This document shows positions 50,280-61,431 of a stretch of 64,000 nucleotides of DNA, one piece after another (position 1 is the first letter of the stretch; each line of letters begins with the position of its first letter). The stretch comes from Iris pallida (lineage: Eukaryota; Streptophyta; Magnoliopsida; Asparagales; Iridaceae), in assembly GCA_029216955.1 (NCBI GenBank), contig JANAVB010006999.1, forward strand, positions 213,853-277,852. Direction: 5' to 3'. The notes below the pieces were generated by a model. It was not told the origin of the DNA, did no database searches, and saw only the letters and a program-made list of their open reading frames with translations. A program made the position numbers and the translations under genes.

Positions 50280-50521
50280 TTTAACCGTAATAAAAAACTA
50301 TTTAGTCACATTAATATCCGTGACCAATGTTAAATTCCTTACGGTTATTAATGTGATGAATTATAGTTTCCTCACGGTTATTACCGTGACGAAAATAATA
50401 ATTCGTCACGGTTATTACCGTTACAAAATATTTACCACGCTCAAACGGTAACGGTTATTACCGTGACAGAAAATATTTGTCACGGTAATAACCGTGAGAA
50501 ATCGCCTATTATGGTGTAGTG

Positions 50522-50863
50522 ATGCCTCTTCACATTTGAAGTTGGACGAGTTCTTCGTATCAAAGCTCGCGTTGTAGAAGTTGCAAGGACTTCGTAAGAA
50601 AACTTGCGGTTTTGCCAATAGTGGATTCAACTGGTAGCAAGAGTTCTACCGACTGGATTAGTCCTCAACAGAGGGAAACCAGTATACATCGCTGTCTTTG
50701 CGTTTGCTTTCTTATCTCTGCCTTTACTTTACTTAGTTGTGATTATTATTCTGTGATCTTGCTGCTAACAATTTTTTAATTAGCAATTTTCCGCTGCCTA
50801 CTCTATTCACCCCCCCCCCCCCCCCCCCTCTAGAGTATTGTGCTTTACGACTTCGTTCCTACA
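50522..50863 (+). repeat. Copia 3' LTR, second part
   Basis: Resumes after the CACTA element and ends CGTTCCTACA at 50863, after a run of about 20 C at 50810-50829 followed by TCTAGAG, a layout typical of copia LTR ends (ATTCACCCCCCCTCTAG). Confidence 0.8.
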
Positions 50864-51770
50864 GTATGTGCCCACATCTGCAGGCGCCGAATGCCGATTC
50901 GATTTTCTCTTCGGGTTCGGGCTGAGACCCAAAAATCTTTTTGTTCCTCTATTAATTTTTGACCGTTACAAATCCTTTAAAATTGTAACATTTGGACACA
51001 TTAATTTGTCCACGTTCAATGTATCACGTTTTTTGTATTTGTTATTAGTTTGTAACGTTAAACTTTATTGATCATTATTTCTAGCTGTTACAAACGTTGG
51101 AAATATGCCTATATATATCCTATCCTTTTCCTTCATCCATCACACTAGAAAAAAATTGTACAAAACCTCTCTCAAAATCTCATCTCCTCTGAAACGCTTA
51201 TGTTCTTCTTTGTTGTTGCTCTGGACAGAGCTAAGTCGAGGGTCACTCTCTCTACATCGTGTGCGGCAAGGAGATTCCGATGGAGCGAAGATTTTACCAC
51301 TAGGAGCATTCGGACAAAGTCTGCACATAGACCTGGATTAACTCTTAGGGCAGTGCTACGTGTGCGACTTCCCCGGAGGCCGGTAACCTTTAATTTAAAT
51401 TTTGTTTTCTTGCAGATTTTAACAAGGAATAGTGAAGAAAAATCCAACAGATAAATGCCAACAAAGAATGGAAGGAGATAGTGCACTTAGATAGAATTAG
51501 CGAAAATATTAGTATATATAAATTAATGGTAGTTTGGTAAATTATTGAATCTAAACAGGCTTTCGATTCAGTTCGGTTACTTGGACCAAGAACCCGAAAT
51601 CGAACTCATAACCGAAAAATCTAACCGATTGTTATATTTCGGTTCGATTTCCAGTTTTCAACCGTTATATGCTCACCTCTACAACAACGATAAGAGTAAA
51701 TTTCACATAATCATGTCGTATATAAGAATGCAATCTAACTAGCATCCTTTCTCTAAAGCTTGTCAAACAT
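50864..51770. other. AT-rich intergenic sequence, no supported gene
   Basis: Between the copia LTR and the Mutator-like element. Frames at 50838-51071 and 51105-51486 overlap on both strands with no recognisable motif. A hAT-like MITE remnant lies at 51540-51682. Confidence 0.5.
51540..51682. mobile_element. hAT-like MITE remnant
   Basis: Ends GCTCACCTCTA, i.e. TAGAGGTGAGCA read inward, and contains TTCGGTT/AACCGAA words repeated through the body as in many plant hAT MITEs. The opposite end is missing. Confidence 0.45.
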
Positions 51771-51920
51771 TCCTAATTTTTTACCATCTTTTAATAATTA
51801 TTTACAAAATAGATAAATAATTTTTTTTCTGGAAATTGCTGAGAAGCCCAATTTCGGGGTGGGCTTTTATGAAATGCCCACCCGCTGGATTATTTTTATG
51901 AAATGCCCAGAATTAAGTTT

Positions 51921-52295
51921 TTCCACGTTAAATATTTCAAGATTCTCTCTAGTTGCTATGTATTTACAAAATTTGCCATTATCATAGTTCCAAAAATACT
52001 CCTTCGCGCAAATTTGGACATCTATATATAATTATGAATTCGCAATCTCAGATTTGGATTGAGAAATTCGTATTCTTCTTCTTCTTCACGAGAAATTTGA
52101 AATCCATTGATATAATCTTTATTAGAGATCGCAGAATCGTTCGTAGTTCACTGTGGTTTTCGTCAGTCGAACGTCGATCATCCTTCATCATCATCGATCA
52201 TCATCATCATCAACATCATCTTCGTGGTTTCCGGCGGTTAGGTCAATTGTGGATAGAAGATCTTCTTCTTTTCTTTTTATAGATCTTAAAACAAG
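51921..52295 (+). other. Promoter and 5' untranslated exon of the transposase gene
   Basis: Non-coding, with TTCTTCTTCTTC and TCATCATCATCATC runs. A good donor, ACAAG|GTGAG, ends it at 52295. It pairs with the acceptor TTATGTTATCAG at 52792, making 52296-52792 a 5'-UTR intron. Transcription start not resolved. Confidence 0.5.
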
Positions 52296-52423
52296 GTGAG
52301 AGTTCAGATCTGTAGAAATTCATCCATCAGCTTTGTATATCTCGAAATTTATGCTGAATTTGATTTTGTTATGAAGATTATTAACTTAGAAAATGTTAGT
52401 GAGATATTTAATCTTGTTATTTT

Positions 52424-52735
52424 ATGCGAATAGCATTCTCCGTTATATTTTAAAGGAGAATGACAATTACTTCTTATAAAGATCATTATCCGTATGTTTT
52501 TAGGACGGAGAATTCCATTCTCCGTCTTAATTAGGACGGAGAATGCCATTCTCCGTCTTAATTTGAACGGAGAATGACATTATCCGTCTTAGTTAGGACG
52601 GAGAATGACATTCTCCGTCTTAATTAGGACGGAGAATGACATTCTCCGTTTTACTTTAGACGGATAATGATCTTTATAAGTTAGTTCCAACTGAGGATAT
52701 TTATTCTCCGTTATTTTTAGACGGAGAATAATCAT
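52424..52735. repeat. Palindrome array A (5'-UTR intron of transposase)
   Basis: About six palindromes of type CGGAGAATGNCATTCTCCG joined by TCTTAATTAGGA-like spacers, bounded by looser GATAATGATCATTATC variants. All lie within the inferred 5'-UTR intron. Confidence 0.92.
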
Positions 52736-52803
52736 TATTAGATGAGAATTTTATTCTTCTATTTGTGGCCTCTTATGGTTTTATGTTATCAGGGGGGAAA
52801 GAT

Positions 52804-55353
52804 ATGGAATCAAGTTGTTTAGTTAACATTTGTTTCAAGGGAGACATAGTTTCCTGCCGTGTCACACATGAAAGTACCGTGGATTTTTTAAAGAATAAAG
52901 TGTGCGATCGATGGACTTCGTTGGATCCACTTTCCTTCCGTTTTAGGTTTTTGCACTCTGATGGGACTGAACTGTATGTTGAAAGTGATTTTTGGCTTCG
53001 CTCATTGGTTGGTGGTTTTAACGGTACTCATGATGTGAGTTTTGATCTATATGTGGAGCAAATACACTCTCCATGTTCTTCATCAACATCTTTTCCTTGT
53101 CAAAGCTTTCACATGAGACCTTCGTCTTCCTCTTCTAGTTCTTTGAGTAGATGTTCTCCTACTGTAAAGGACAAACGAGTAGTACAATTTTATGAGGGCT
53201 CAACTGAGACAGTGAAGAAGAGGAAATCGGATTTGTGGCCTGGATCAATTACTGGTGTTGGTCAAATTTTTCTAAATGGTGTTGAAGAAGTTAGGAATGC
53301 TGTTAGAAAGGTATGTTTTGAATCTCGTCATCCATTCCACATTTTGAAATCTGAGCCGGGGAGGTATACTGTTTGTTGCAAGAATTACAAGACACATGCT
53401 TGTTTGTGGAGCTTCCATGCTATATCTATTTCGAAAGATAATCAAATTTTTGAGGTGAGGAGGTATGTGGGAGAACATAATTGTGGAGCTGGCTATATGG
53501 ATAAAGGTAATCTGGTTGTTCCAGCAAAGTTTGTGAAAAGTTTGGTTAGTGACATTGTTCGGATGCATCCTAAAAAGTCCGCAAAATCTGTTGTCGATGA
53601 TTTCAAGGTCGACTACGGCTTATCTGTTACATATGGACAGGCATACCACGGAATTACACTGGTGCACCAGGAAATGTACGGAGATGATGTTAGATCTTAC
53701 AGTGACTTGTGTTGGTATGTGAACAAGGTAAAGGAAACCAATAATGGTTCCGTTATCGACTTCCAGAAAGATGATTCATCAATGAGGTTTGAGCGGCTTT
53801 TTCTTTCATATGGGGCTTGTGTAGAAGGCTTTCAATATTGTCGTCCGATGCTATATTTGGATGCCACTTTCCTTACAGGGAGGTTTAGAGGATATTTGAT
53901 GTCTGCTACAGCGAAGAATGGTAACCAACAGTTCTACCCTATTGCATACGGTATAGTCTCAGGCGAAGATAGCGACAATTGGGAATGGTTCCTTAGAAAT
54001 CTAAAGAATGTTGTTGGATGTAGTAGGCGTATTGTTTTTCTTTCGGATCAAGGCACCGGTCTAGTTTTTGAAGTCCCTAAAGTGTTTCCTAATGATTATC
54101 ATAGCTATTGCTATTATCACATGAAGAATAACATACCGCTGAAAGAGAAAGAAAATGAAAGAGTGTATCCGCATGTACTTGAAGCTTGGAGGCAAGCAGT
54201 ATATGCTCTAACTCCAGGTGTGTTAATGAGACAGATATATGCACATTTTCTATGCATTTACCATTAATTTAACAAGGAAAATGACCATTCTCCGCGTCAG
54301 TAAGACGGAGAATAGTCATTCTCCGTGTGTTTTAAAACGGAGAATGGACATTCTCCGTCCTGCATAGAACGGAGAATGTCATTCTCCTTTAGCTTTTGAA
54401 CGGAGAATAGTCATTCTCCGTCTTGCATAGAACGGAGAATATCATTCTCCGTTAGCTTTTGAACGGAGAATGACTATTATCCTTATGAGAATGCACTTAT
54501 TTTTTCATAATTTTGTGAATTGACCTAATTCTTTATTACTTATTTGTTTTTCTGTATAAAGGTGGGTATAGACAAGCAATCAAGAAGATTTATGATCTGA
54601 ATTGTGGTCATGTTGTGAATTGGATGAATAAACAAAAACCTGAACACTGGTCAAACGCATTCTTCCCGGGATGTAGATACGGTGAGGTTGCTTCTAGTTG
54701 TGCAGAGTCATTCAATGCATGGATAAAGGCTGAGAAGAAATTGCCTATATCAGCAATTGTAAATGTCATCCGTGTGAAGATGATGAAGATGATTTCGGAT
54801 CGCCACAAGGATGCAATTGGTTTGAATAGCAAATTGACTCCATATGCTGAGGATATGCTGAAGCAGCTTACAGATGATGGCATGTGTTATAGGGTATATC
54901 GGTCCGGTGATTTCGAATTTGAGGTGATCGCAGATACTTCCTCCCATATGGTGAATCTTCTTGATTGTCATTGTAGTTGTCGTAGATGGAAGGTATATGG
55001 ATTCCCATGCAGCCATGCAATACAATGCATCAGAGTTGGTTCAGATAAATCTGTTTACGACTTTGTGGAGCAGTATTGGACATCAGATTATTACCAGAAG
55101 TTATATTCATGTGCCATTCGTCCAGTTCCAGATTGCGAAAAATAGTTTGAAAATAATCCCACTGATGTTGTTCTACCCCCTGTTCCGAAACGGGGTCCTG
55201 GACGACCAAAAGCGGACCGTTACAAGAGCAAATATGAGAACAAGGGAAAAGAGAAGAGAAAGATAAGGTGCTAGAATTGTTTTGAATTATGCAATCACAA
55301 TCGCAGCACTTGTCCTCTGCCTCCACATGCTGCTACGGTGGTCAAGGGGGCAG
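52804..55353 (+). pseudogene. MuDR-type transposase, two exons, two late nonsense codons
   Basis: ATG at 52804 lies 12 bp inside the exon after the acceptor at 52792. Exon 1 runs to CCAG|GT at 54217, the intron is 54218-54561, and exon 2 begins at 54562 in frame. N-terminal domain (residues about 1-85) looks PB1-like. A MuDR-type DNA-binding region with C and H residues (VCCKNYKTHACLWSFHA, then RYVGEHNCGA) lies near 190-235. The DDE core has D353 (YLDATFL), D415 (LSDQGTGL) and E520 (CAESFNAW). The SWIM zinc finger is CHCSCRRWKVYGFPCSHAI. TAG at 55143 and 55272 precede an AT-hook-like KRGPGRPK and a degenerate CCHC knuckle. The catalytic and SWIM parts are intact, so this is a recently damaged copy. 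Confidence 0.9.
54218..54561 (+). other. Transposase intron filled by palindrome array B
   Basis: Donor CCAG|GTGTG and acceptor TGTATAAAG| restore the reading frame (Gly codon split by the intron). Its centre, 54280-54485, is five or six CGGAGAATGNCATTCTCCG-type palindromes. Confidence 0.88.
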
Positions 55354-55545
55354 CGCCCCCTCGTTAATACATACACATATATTCCTTCTTTTATATAACT
55401 GGAAATTGTTTTTTGAATACATATCTTACATTTTTTGATATCAATGGTAATAGTTTGAATTCTGCATATTTAATGTTTCACATATATATTAACAGCATAA
55501 GAACTTATTCTCCTTTATACTCTCTGACTTTATAATGTATTGAAT

Positions 55546-56925
55546 GACCATTCTCCGTGTGTTTTAACACGGAGAATAATCATTCTCCGTTTTAGATACA
55601 CGGAGAATGGCCATTTATAAGTCAAAAATACAAGGAGAATAATCATTCTCCGCGTGTTTTAAAACGGAGAATGCCATTCTCCGCGTCAGTAAGACGGAGA
55701 ATGCTCAATCCCTAGGTCAAAATACAAGGAGAATGGCATTCTCCGTCTCTTTTGATCCGGAGAATGACATTCTCCGTCTATTTTGACACGGAGAATGGCA
55801 TTCTCCGTCTATTTTGACACGAAGAATGGCATTCTACGCGTCCCTAAGACGGATAATGTTCCTTTCTAGGTCAAAAATACAAAGAATAATCATTCTCCGC
55901 ATGTTTTAAAACGGAGAATGCCATTCTCCACGTCAGTAAGACGGAGAATGCTCATTCCCTAGGTCAAAATACAAAGAGAATGGCATTCTCCGTCTCTTTT
56001 GATCCGGAGAATGACATTCTCCGTCTATTTTGACACGGAGAATGGCATTCTCCGCGTCCCTAAGACGGATAATGTTCCTTTTTAGGTCAAAAATACAAAG
56101 AATAATCATTCTCCGCATGTTTTAAAACGGAGAATGCCATTCTCCGCGTCAGTAAGACGGAGAATGCTCATTCTATAGGTCAAAATACAAGGAGAATGAC
56201 ATTCTCCGTCTATTTTGACCCGGAGAATGACATTCTCCGTCTATTTTGACACGGAGAATGACATTCTCCGCGTCCCTAAGACGGATAATGTTCCTTTCTA
56301 GGTCAAAAATACAAAGAATAATCATTCTCCGCGTGTTTTAAAATGGAGAATGCCATTCTCCGCGTCAGTAAGACGGAGAATGCTCATTCCCTAGGTCAAA
56401 ATACAAGGAGAATGGCATTCTCCGTCTCTTTTGACCCGGAGAATGACATTCTCTGTCTATTTTGACATGGAGAATGGCATTCTCCGCGTCCCTAAGACGG
56501 ATAATGTTCCTTTCTAGGTCAAAAATACAAAGAATAATCATTCTCCGCGTGTTTTAAAACGGAGAATGCCATTCTCCGCGTCAGTAAGACGGAGAATGCT
56601 CATTCTATAGGTCAAAATACAAGGAGAATGACATTCTCCGTCTATTTTGACCCGGAGAATGACATTCTCCGTCTATTTTGACACGGAGAATGGCATTCTT
56701 CGCGTCCCTAAGACGGATAATGTTCCTTTCTAGGTCAAAAATACAAAGAATAATCATTCTCCGCGTGTTTTAAAATGGAGAATGCCATTCTCCGCGTCAG
56801 TAAGACGGAGAATGCTCATTCCCTAGGTCAAAATACAAGGAGAATGGCATTCTCCGTCTCTTTTGACCCGGAGAATGACATTCTCCGTCTATTTTGACAC
56901 GGAGAATGGCCATTTCTAAGTTCCA
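55546..56925. repeat. Palindrome array C with 216-bp higher-order repeat
   Basis: Lies between the 3' ends of the two converging genes. The anchor TCAAAAATACAAAG begins at 55871, 56087, 56303, 56519 and 56735, exactly 216 bp apart each time. Every unit has about five palindromes with spacers TCTATTTTGACAC, TCTCTTTTGACCC, GTCAGTAAGA and GTGTTTTAAAA. Confidence 0.96.
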
Positions 56926-57144
56926 AATGCACACATTATAGGTTTGTATTAACACAGATAATGACATTATATGTTTGAATCAAACAACAGAACTTTAACA
57001 AAACAGATTTACATATATAGAACAATGTAAATTAGTCGAAAAATTGAATTTCATTACAAAGAAAAACAAATATATTACAAAAGAAACCTGACAAACAGAA
57101 TATATACAAGGAATTTGTTAGCCAATTTACATTGTCATTTTCTT
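56926..57144. other. 3' flank of the Ulp1-like gene
   Basis: AT-rich. On the minus strand it follows the last stop at 57145 and contains AATAAA at 57141-57146 overlapping that stop, a candidate polyadenylation signal. Confidence 0.45.
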
Positions 57145-58112
57145 TTATTGTACAAAAGGAACTGCACATTCACTCATAAGCAAAGCCTTAGCCAAATTTA
57201 GCCTTCTCTTTACAATAGTATTGTGAACTATTTTGTTTGTTTTCTTCTGTAAATCAAATGGAGCTCTGGACAACTTTTCAATATAATATGAAACATACAG
57301 CAGGCAGCTCGGTGATAGTTGTTGTGGGCATTCTTTGCAAACCTTGAGCTATGTTGTTTCGTATTCCTGGATTGCTGGGCTTTTATTCCTCATCAATGCA
57401 ATCTTCTTCATTACAATTGGCTCGATTTTATTCTTCATGTATGTTGCATCCTGGATTCCCTTAGCGCCTGTGTTTTTCCGCAATGAGTTGTAGTGCGTCC
57501 AAACATAGGAGCTGAAGTTGAATGCCAGCAGCGTATAGTGTTTATTCTCCTCGCGGAAGAGTGGCACGAATAGCCATTCAATGTCATCTTCCAGCTCCAT
57601 TATAAAATCTTCTATATCAACTTTGAAATTGTACACTGCTCCAGGTGTTGGATTTTTTTCATCGACATACTGGGCAGTACTCTGTTTTCCAGAAGAAAAA
57701 AAACAAAAAATAATATCATGAGTTAGTTTTTTACAACACTATTAGTAGCTGTACACATTAATATTTATTTTCAGTTTCGATTCTTACCAATGAATGGGGC
57801 ATCATGATTGCAAACCATTTACATTGTGCACCCTGCGAGCTTGACTGCATGTTCTGCCTTAATTCGGCTTGAACTTCGTTCATAAGCTTTATTAAGTAGT
57901 TCATAACACCGGCTTCTATATCCGTCTCATTTAGTATGTCTTGAAAATCTTTAGCACTTAACAACATGCTGACATCATTGTTTCTTCTTCTTATTTTACA
58001 TTCTTCTGGAGCACTTGGAATGTACATGTATACATAATCACTGCACATAAATTTAGTTTCGATTATGATAATAATATAGGCTAATGATAAAATTGCATAA
58101 AAAATAACTCCA

Positions 58113-58805
58113 ATAGAGAATGATCATTCTCCGTTATGAAATGGACGGAGAATGTCATTCTCCGTTATGAATTGGACGGAGAATGCCATTCTCCGTTTTA
58201 AGTGGGACGGAGAATGATCATTCTCCGTTTTAAAATAGACGGAGAATGTCATTCTCCGTCATTCTCCGTGTTAAAATAGACGGAGAATGTCATTCTCTGT
58301 TTTGTATTAACACGGGGAATGGCATTCTCCTTTTATTTTGACCCAGAGAATGACATTCTCCGTCTCAATAAGGCGGAGAATGCTCATTCTCTAGGTCAAA
58401 ATACAAGGAGAATGTCATTCTCCGTTATAAAATAGACGGAGAATGGCATTCTCCGTGTCAGTGAGACGGAGAATGTTCATTTCTCTAGGTTAATGCAAGA
58501 AGAAAGGTCATTCTCCGTCTTTTTTATAACGGAGAATGACATTCTCCGTCTCATATTAGGCGGAGAATGCTCGTTCTTTAGGTCAAAAACACAGAAAATG
58601 CCATTCTCCGTGTGTTTAAACACGGAGAATGCCATTCTCCGTATCAAAATAGACGGAGAATGGCCATTTCTAGTTCAAATGACACAGAAAGGGCATCCTC
58701 CGTGTATTTTATAGACGAAGAATGATCATTTTCATTTGTCGCGTCAATATAAACGGAGAATGTCATTCTCCGTTTTAAATGAAACGGAGAATGATCATTC
58801 TCCCT
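58113..58805. repeat. Palindrome array D (intron 3 of Ulp1-like gene)
   Basis: Entirely between the exon borders at 58847 and 58040. About 14 palindromes with spacers GTTTTAAAATAGA, GTTATGAAATGGA and others. 58420-58765 is a near copy of 62637-62982. Confidence 0.94.
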
Positions 58806-59467
58806 TGTGAATTGTACAGAAATTGGTTCAAGTTTAGAATACTTACGTTGGAGACATCCTTCTTTGGTATACGATGCTCCTGTATATTTGCTTCAGCTCA
58901 TCGTCTGCAAGGTTCCAAAGTCTGAGCTTCGGACATTGCATCAGCATTTTTCCCTCTCTAACAAGCTTTGCTGTTTGAGGAGATTCTTCCTCAAGTTCTT
59001 CAGGAGCTGACATCTCCTTTTTATTGTCTACCTTCTCGGGGCTGGAAGGAGCTTTTTTTTTTCCAGCAGGAGCTACTTTCTTTCTGGGACTGGAAGGATC
59101 TTTTCTTTTCCGACCAGGACCTGCCTTCTTACTTGTTGTAGCATCGGATGTTTTCTTCTTTTGCAATGTAGTAAAATCATCCTCATCTGCAGCATTTGCT
59201 CTTGTGTAATGCTTTTGGGGAACTGCTTGAGTCTCCCCACTTTGCAATGCTTTAGCCATTGCTTCAAGGTTAACAATTGTATCATTCTTCTGTGTGATTT
59301 CGTCTTTCAACGATCCAACTTCCTCTAGAAGTTTGTTGTTATCATCATTGAGCTTTTCATTCTCTTTTTTGAGATCCTCTGTCATTTTCACTGATACAAA
59401 AACAAACAACAACAAGAGGTATGATGTCAATATTATATAATCTTCTTTTTAAAAACAATAAAAAATA

Positions 59468-59945
59468 TTATTATCCGTTTACTTTAATCTGGAGAATAGT
59501 CATTCTCCGTGTCAAAATAGACGGAGAATGGCAATCTCCGTGTCAGTAAGACGGAGAATGTCATTCTACGTGTCAAAATAGACGGAGAATGTCATTCTCC
59601 GTGTCAAAATAGACGGAGAATGGCATTCTCCGTTTCCAAATAGACGGAGAATGTCATTCTCCGGGTCAAAAAGAGACGGAGAATGCCATTCTCCGTCTAA
59701 ATTGACACGGAGAATGTCATTTCTATGTCAAAATACAGAAAATGTCATTCTCCGTGTTAAAATACTAGCGGAGAATGTCATTCTCCGTGTCAAAATAGAC
59801 GGAGAATGTCATTCTAAGTGTGTTTTAATACGGAGAATGACATTCTCCGTCTATTTTGACACGGAGAATGACATTTTATAGGTCAAAACACACAGAAAAC
59901 TTCATTCTCCGTGTACTTTGACACGGAGAATGGTCATTCTCCTTG
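59468..59945. repeat. Palindrome array E (intron 2 of Ulp1-like gene)
   Basis: Between exon borders 59997 and 59390. About a dozen palindromes, mostly with spacer GTGTCAAAATAGA, the reverse of the common spacer in array C. Confidence 0.94.
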
Positions 59946-61431
59946 TTAGATACAGGTAATTACAGATTAAAATAGACAAAAAATATAAAATCTTACCTTT
60001 TAGAAGTAGCTCCTCAACACGTTGACGAAGCTTCTCATTATCAGCAGTAAGCTCAGACTTCTGCTTTCTCAGGGAGTCTAGTTCCGACCCCTGTGCCTCC
60101 AGTTCTTCAACTCGCTTACTGAGTTTCTTATTATCATCAATAAGGAGCGATTTCTCGTTCCTTAAAGAGTCTAACTCCTTCTCCAAGCCATCAGCAACGA
60201 GCCCCACAGCACGTTGTTGGGCTACATCTGCCGCTAGTTGCTGGGCTCTTTCCTGGAGTTGCTCATTCTCAGCGATAAGCTGAGATTTCTCCTGCAAGAC
60301 ACGCAACATATCTACATTGTCAGCTGTAGAGGGAGCTGGTACTGTTGCTGGTTCTTCTTCATCAACAGAATTATCTCCACCTTCTATGCATTGCTGCTCT
60401 GCTGGGACTTCTTCAAGTTCATCAACATTCAATGCAACAAGATCCTTGAATATCAAATCTGAATCCATTTGAGCACCTTGATATTCATTTTTTAGGAATA
60501 TCGAGATTCTATTCCCATCCCATGTATAGAATCTCGGAGATGCGACTGTTGGTTTGCACTTCCTCTCTATCAGTCGACTGTGCTCTGCAAACCAATACAA
60601 GAAGTATATCGTACAACCTTCAATCTTCTTGTACGATATATCAACATCACCATCTTCAGATTTTGTGACAGCCCTCTTTATGCTGTCCATGACGTACCCC
60701 AGTATAATTCGAGGCCAACAGATGCTTTTTATAACATCTGTGCTCTCCACCAGTGCGAAGAACTTGTATGGCAAGTTCGACCCCCCCCCATTCTGGTGAA
60801 GAATGCTGTTTGGCACAAGTTGAATACTATTAACTTGGCCAATTCATCAGGACTTGCATTTTCGCCCCCCAGCAGCTCTAATATCCTTTTCCTAACTTCT
60901 GTGTTTGAGACTTCAACATTTTTGCCCTTGGAATTTTTCAGCAATCTTGTGAAGTGTTCTGTACACATGCTGAATGAGTCTGCTGGTGGGGGGGTCTTCT
61001 GCTTTTCAGTGATGATCTTCAAATACTTCTCATCAACTTCAATGTCATCATTCATTGGCAGACCGAAAATGGTTGCCATCTCATCAGCAGTTGGTGCTAC
61101 CTTGACACTGCTGCTCAATTGGAAATATCCAATTCCATCTTCTTCCAAATAAGTCCCCATCAAGTTCTCCAGACCTTGGGTGACTTTAGACAGTTCTGAT
61201 TTTTTCACCTTAGTTCTGTAGAATACATCTACGAAGTTGTAGAATCCTACATTCTTCAAGCTTTCAACAACTGCTTCAGGCAAATGACGAAACTTTTCCT
61301 TCACCTCATCTATGAGAGAGAGTATTGGGGTGAATGTTGCACGGAAAAGTCTTTCTTCTCTGTTCCTGACAGTTTTTTTTTCCTAAAAACAACAACAATT
61401 AGGTTTACGTCAACATTCTTCTTTATTATAA

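Larger units (their letters stand above)
45032..50521. mobile_element. CACTA transposon carrying host gene fragments (Pack-type)
   Basis: Ends CACTACACCAAAATAG (45032) and, reversed, CACTACACCATAATAGGCG (50521). Flanks are ATA and ATG, an imperfect 3-bp duplication. Subterminal repeats built on TAACGGTTA and CACGGTTATTACCGTGAC fill 45060-45110 and 50280-50515. I see no transposase. Inside are intron-bearing fragments of at least three unrelated plant genes, all in plus orientation. It interrupts the copia LTR cleanly, so it is the younger insertion. Confidence 0.9.

Noticed and set aside
52070..52290. Possible second coding exon upstream of the transposase
   Set aside because: The frame has CT-rich and (TCA)n runs and ends at a donor site; it fits an untranslated exon better.
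58493..58714. Frame in the palindrome array, repeated at 62710-62931
   Set aside because: It lies in introns, consists of translated palindromes, and the duplicate shows it is a repeat and not a gene family.
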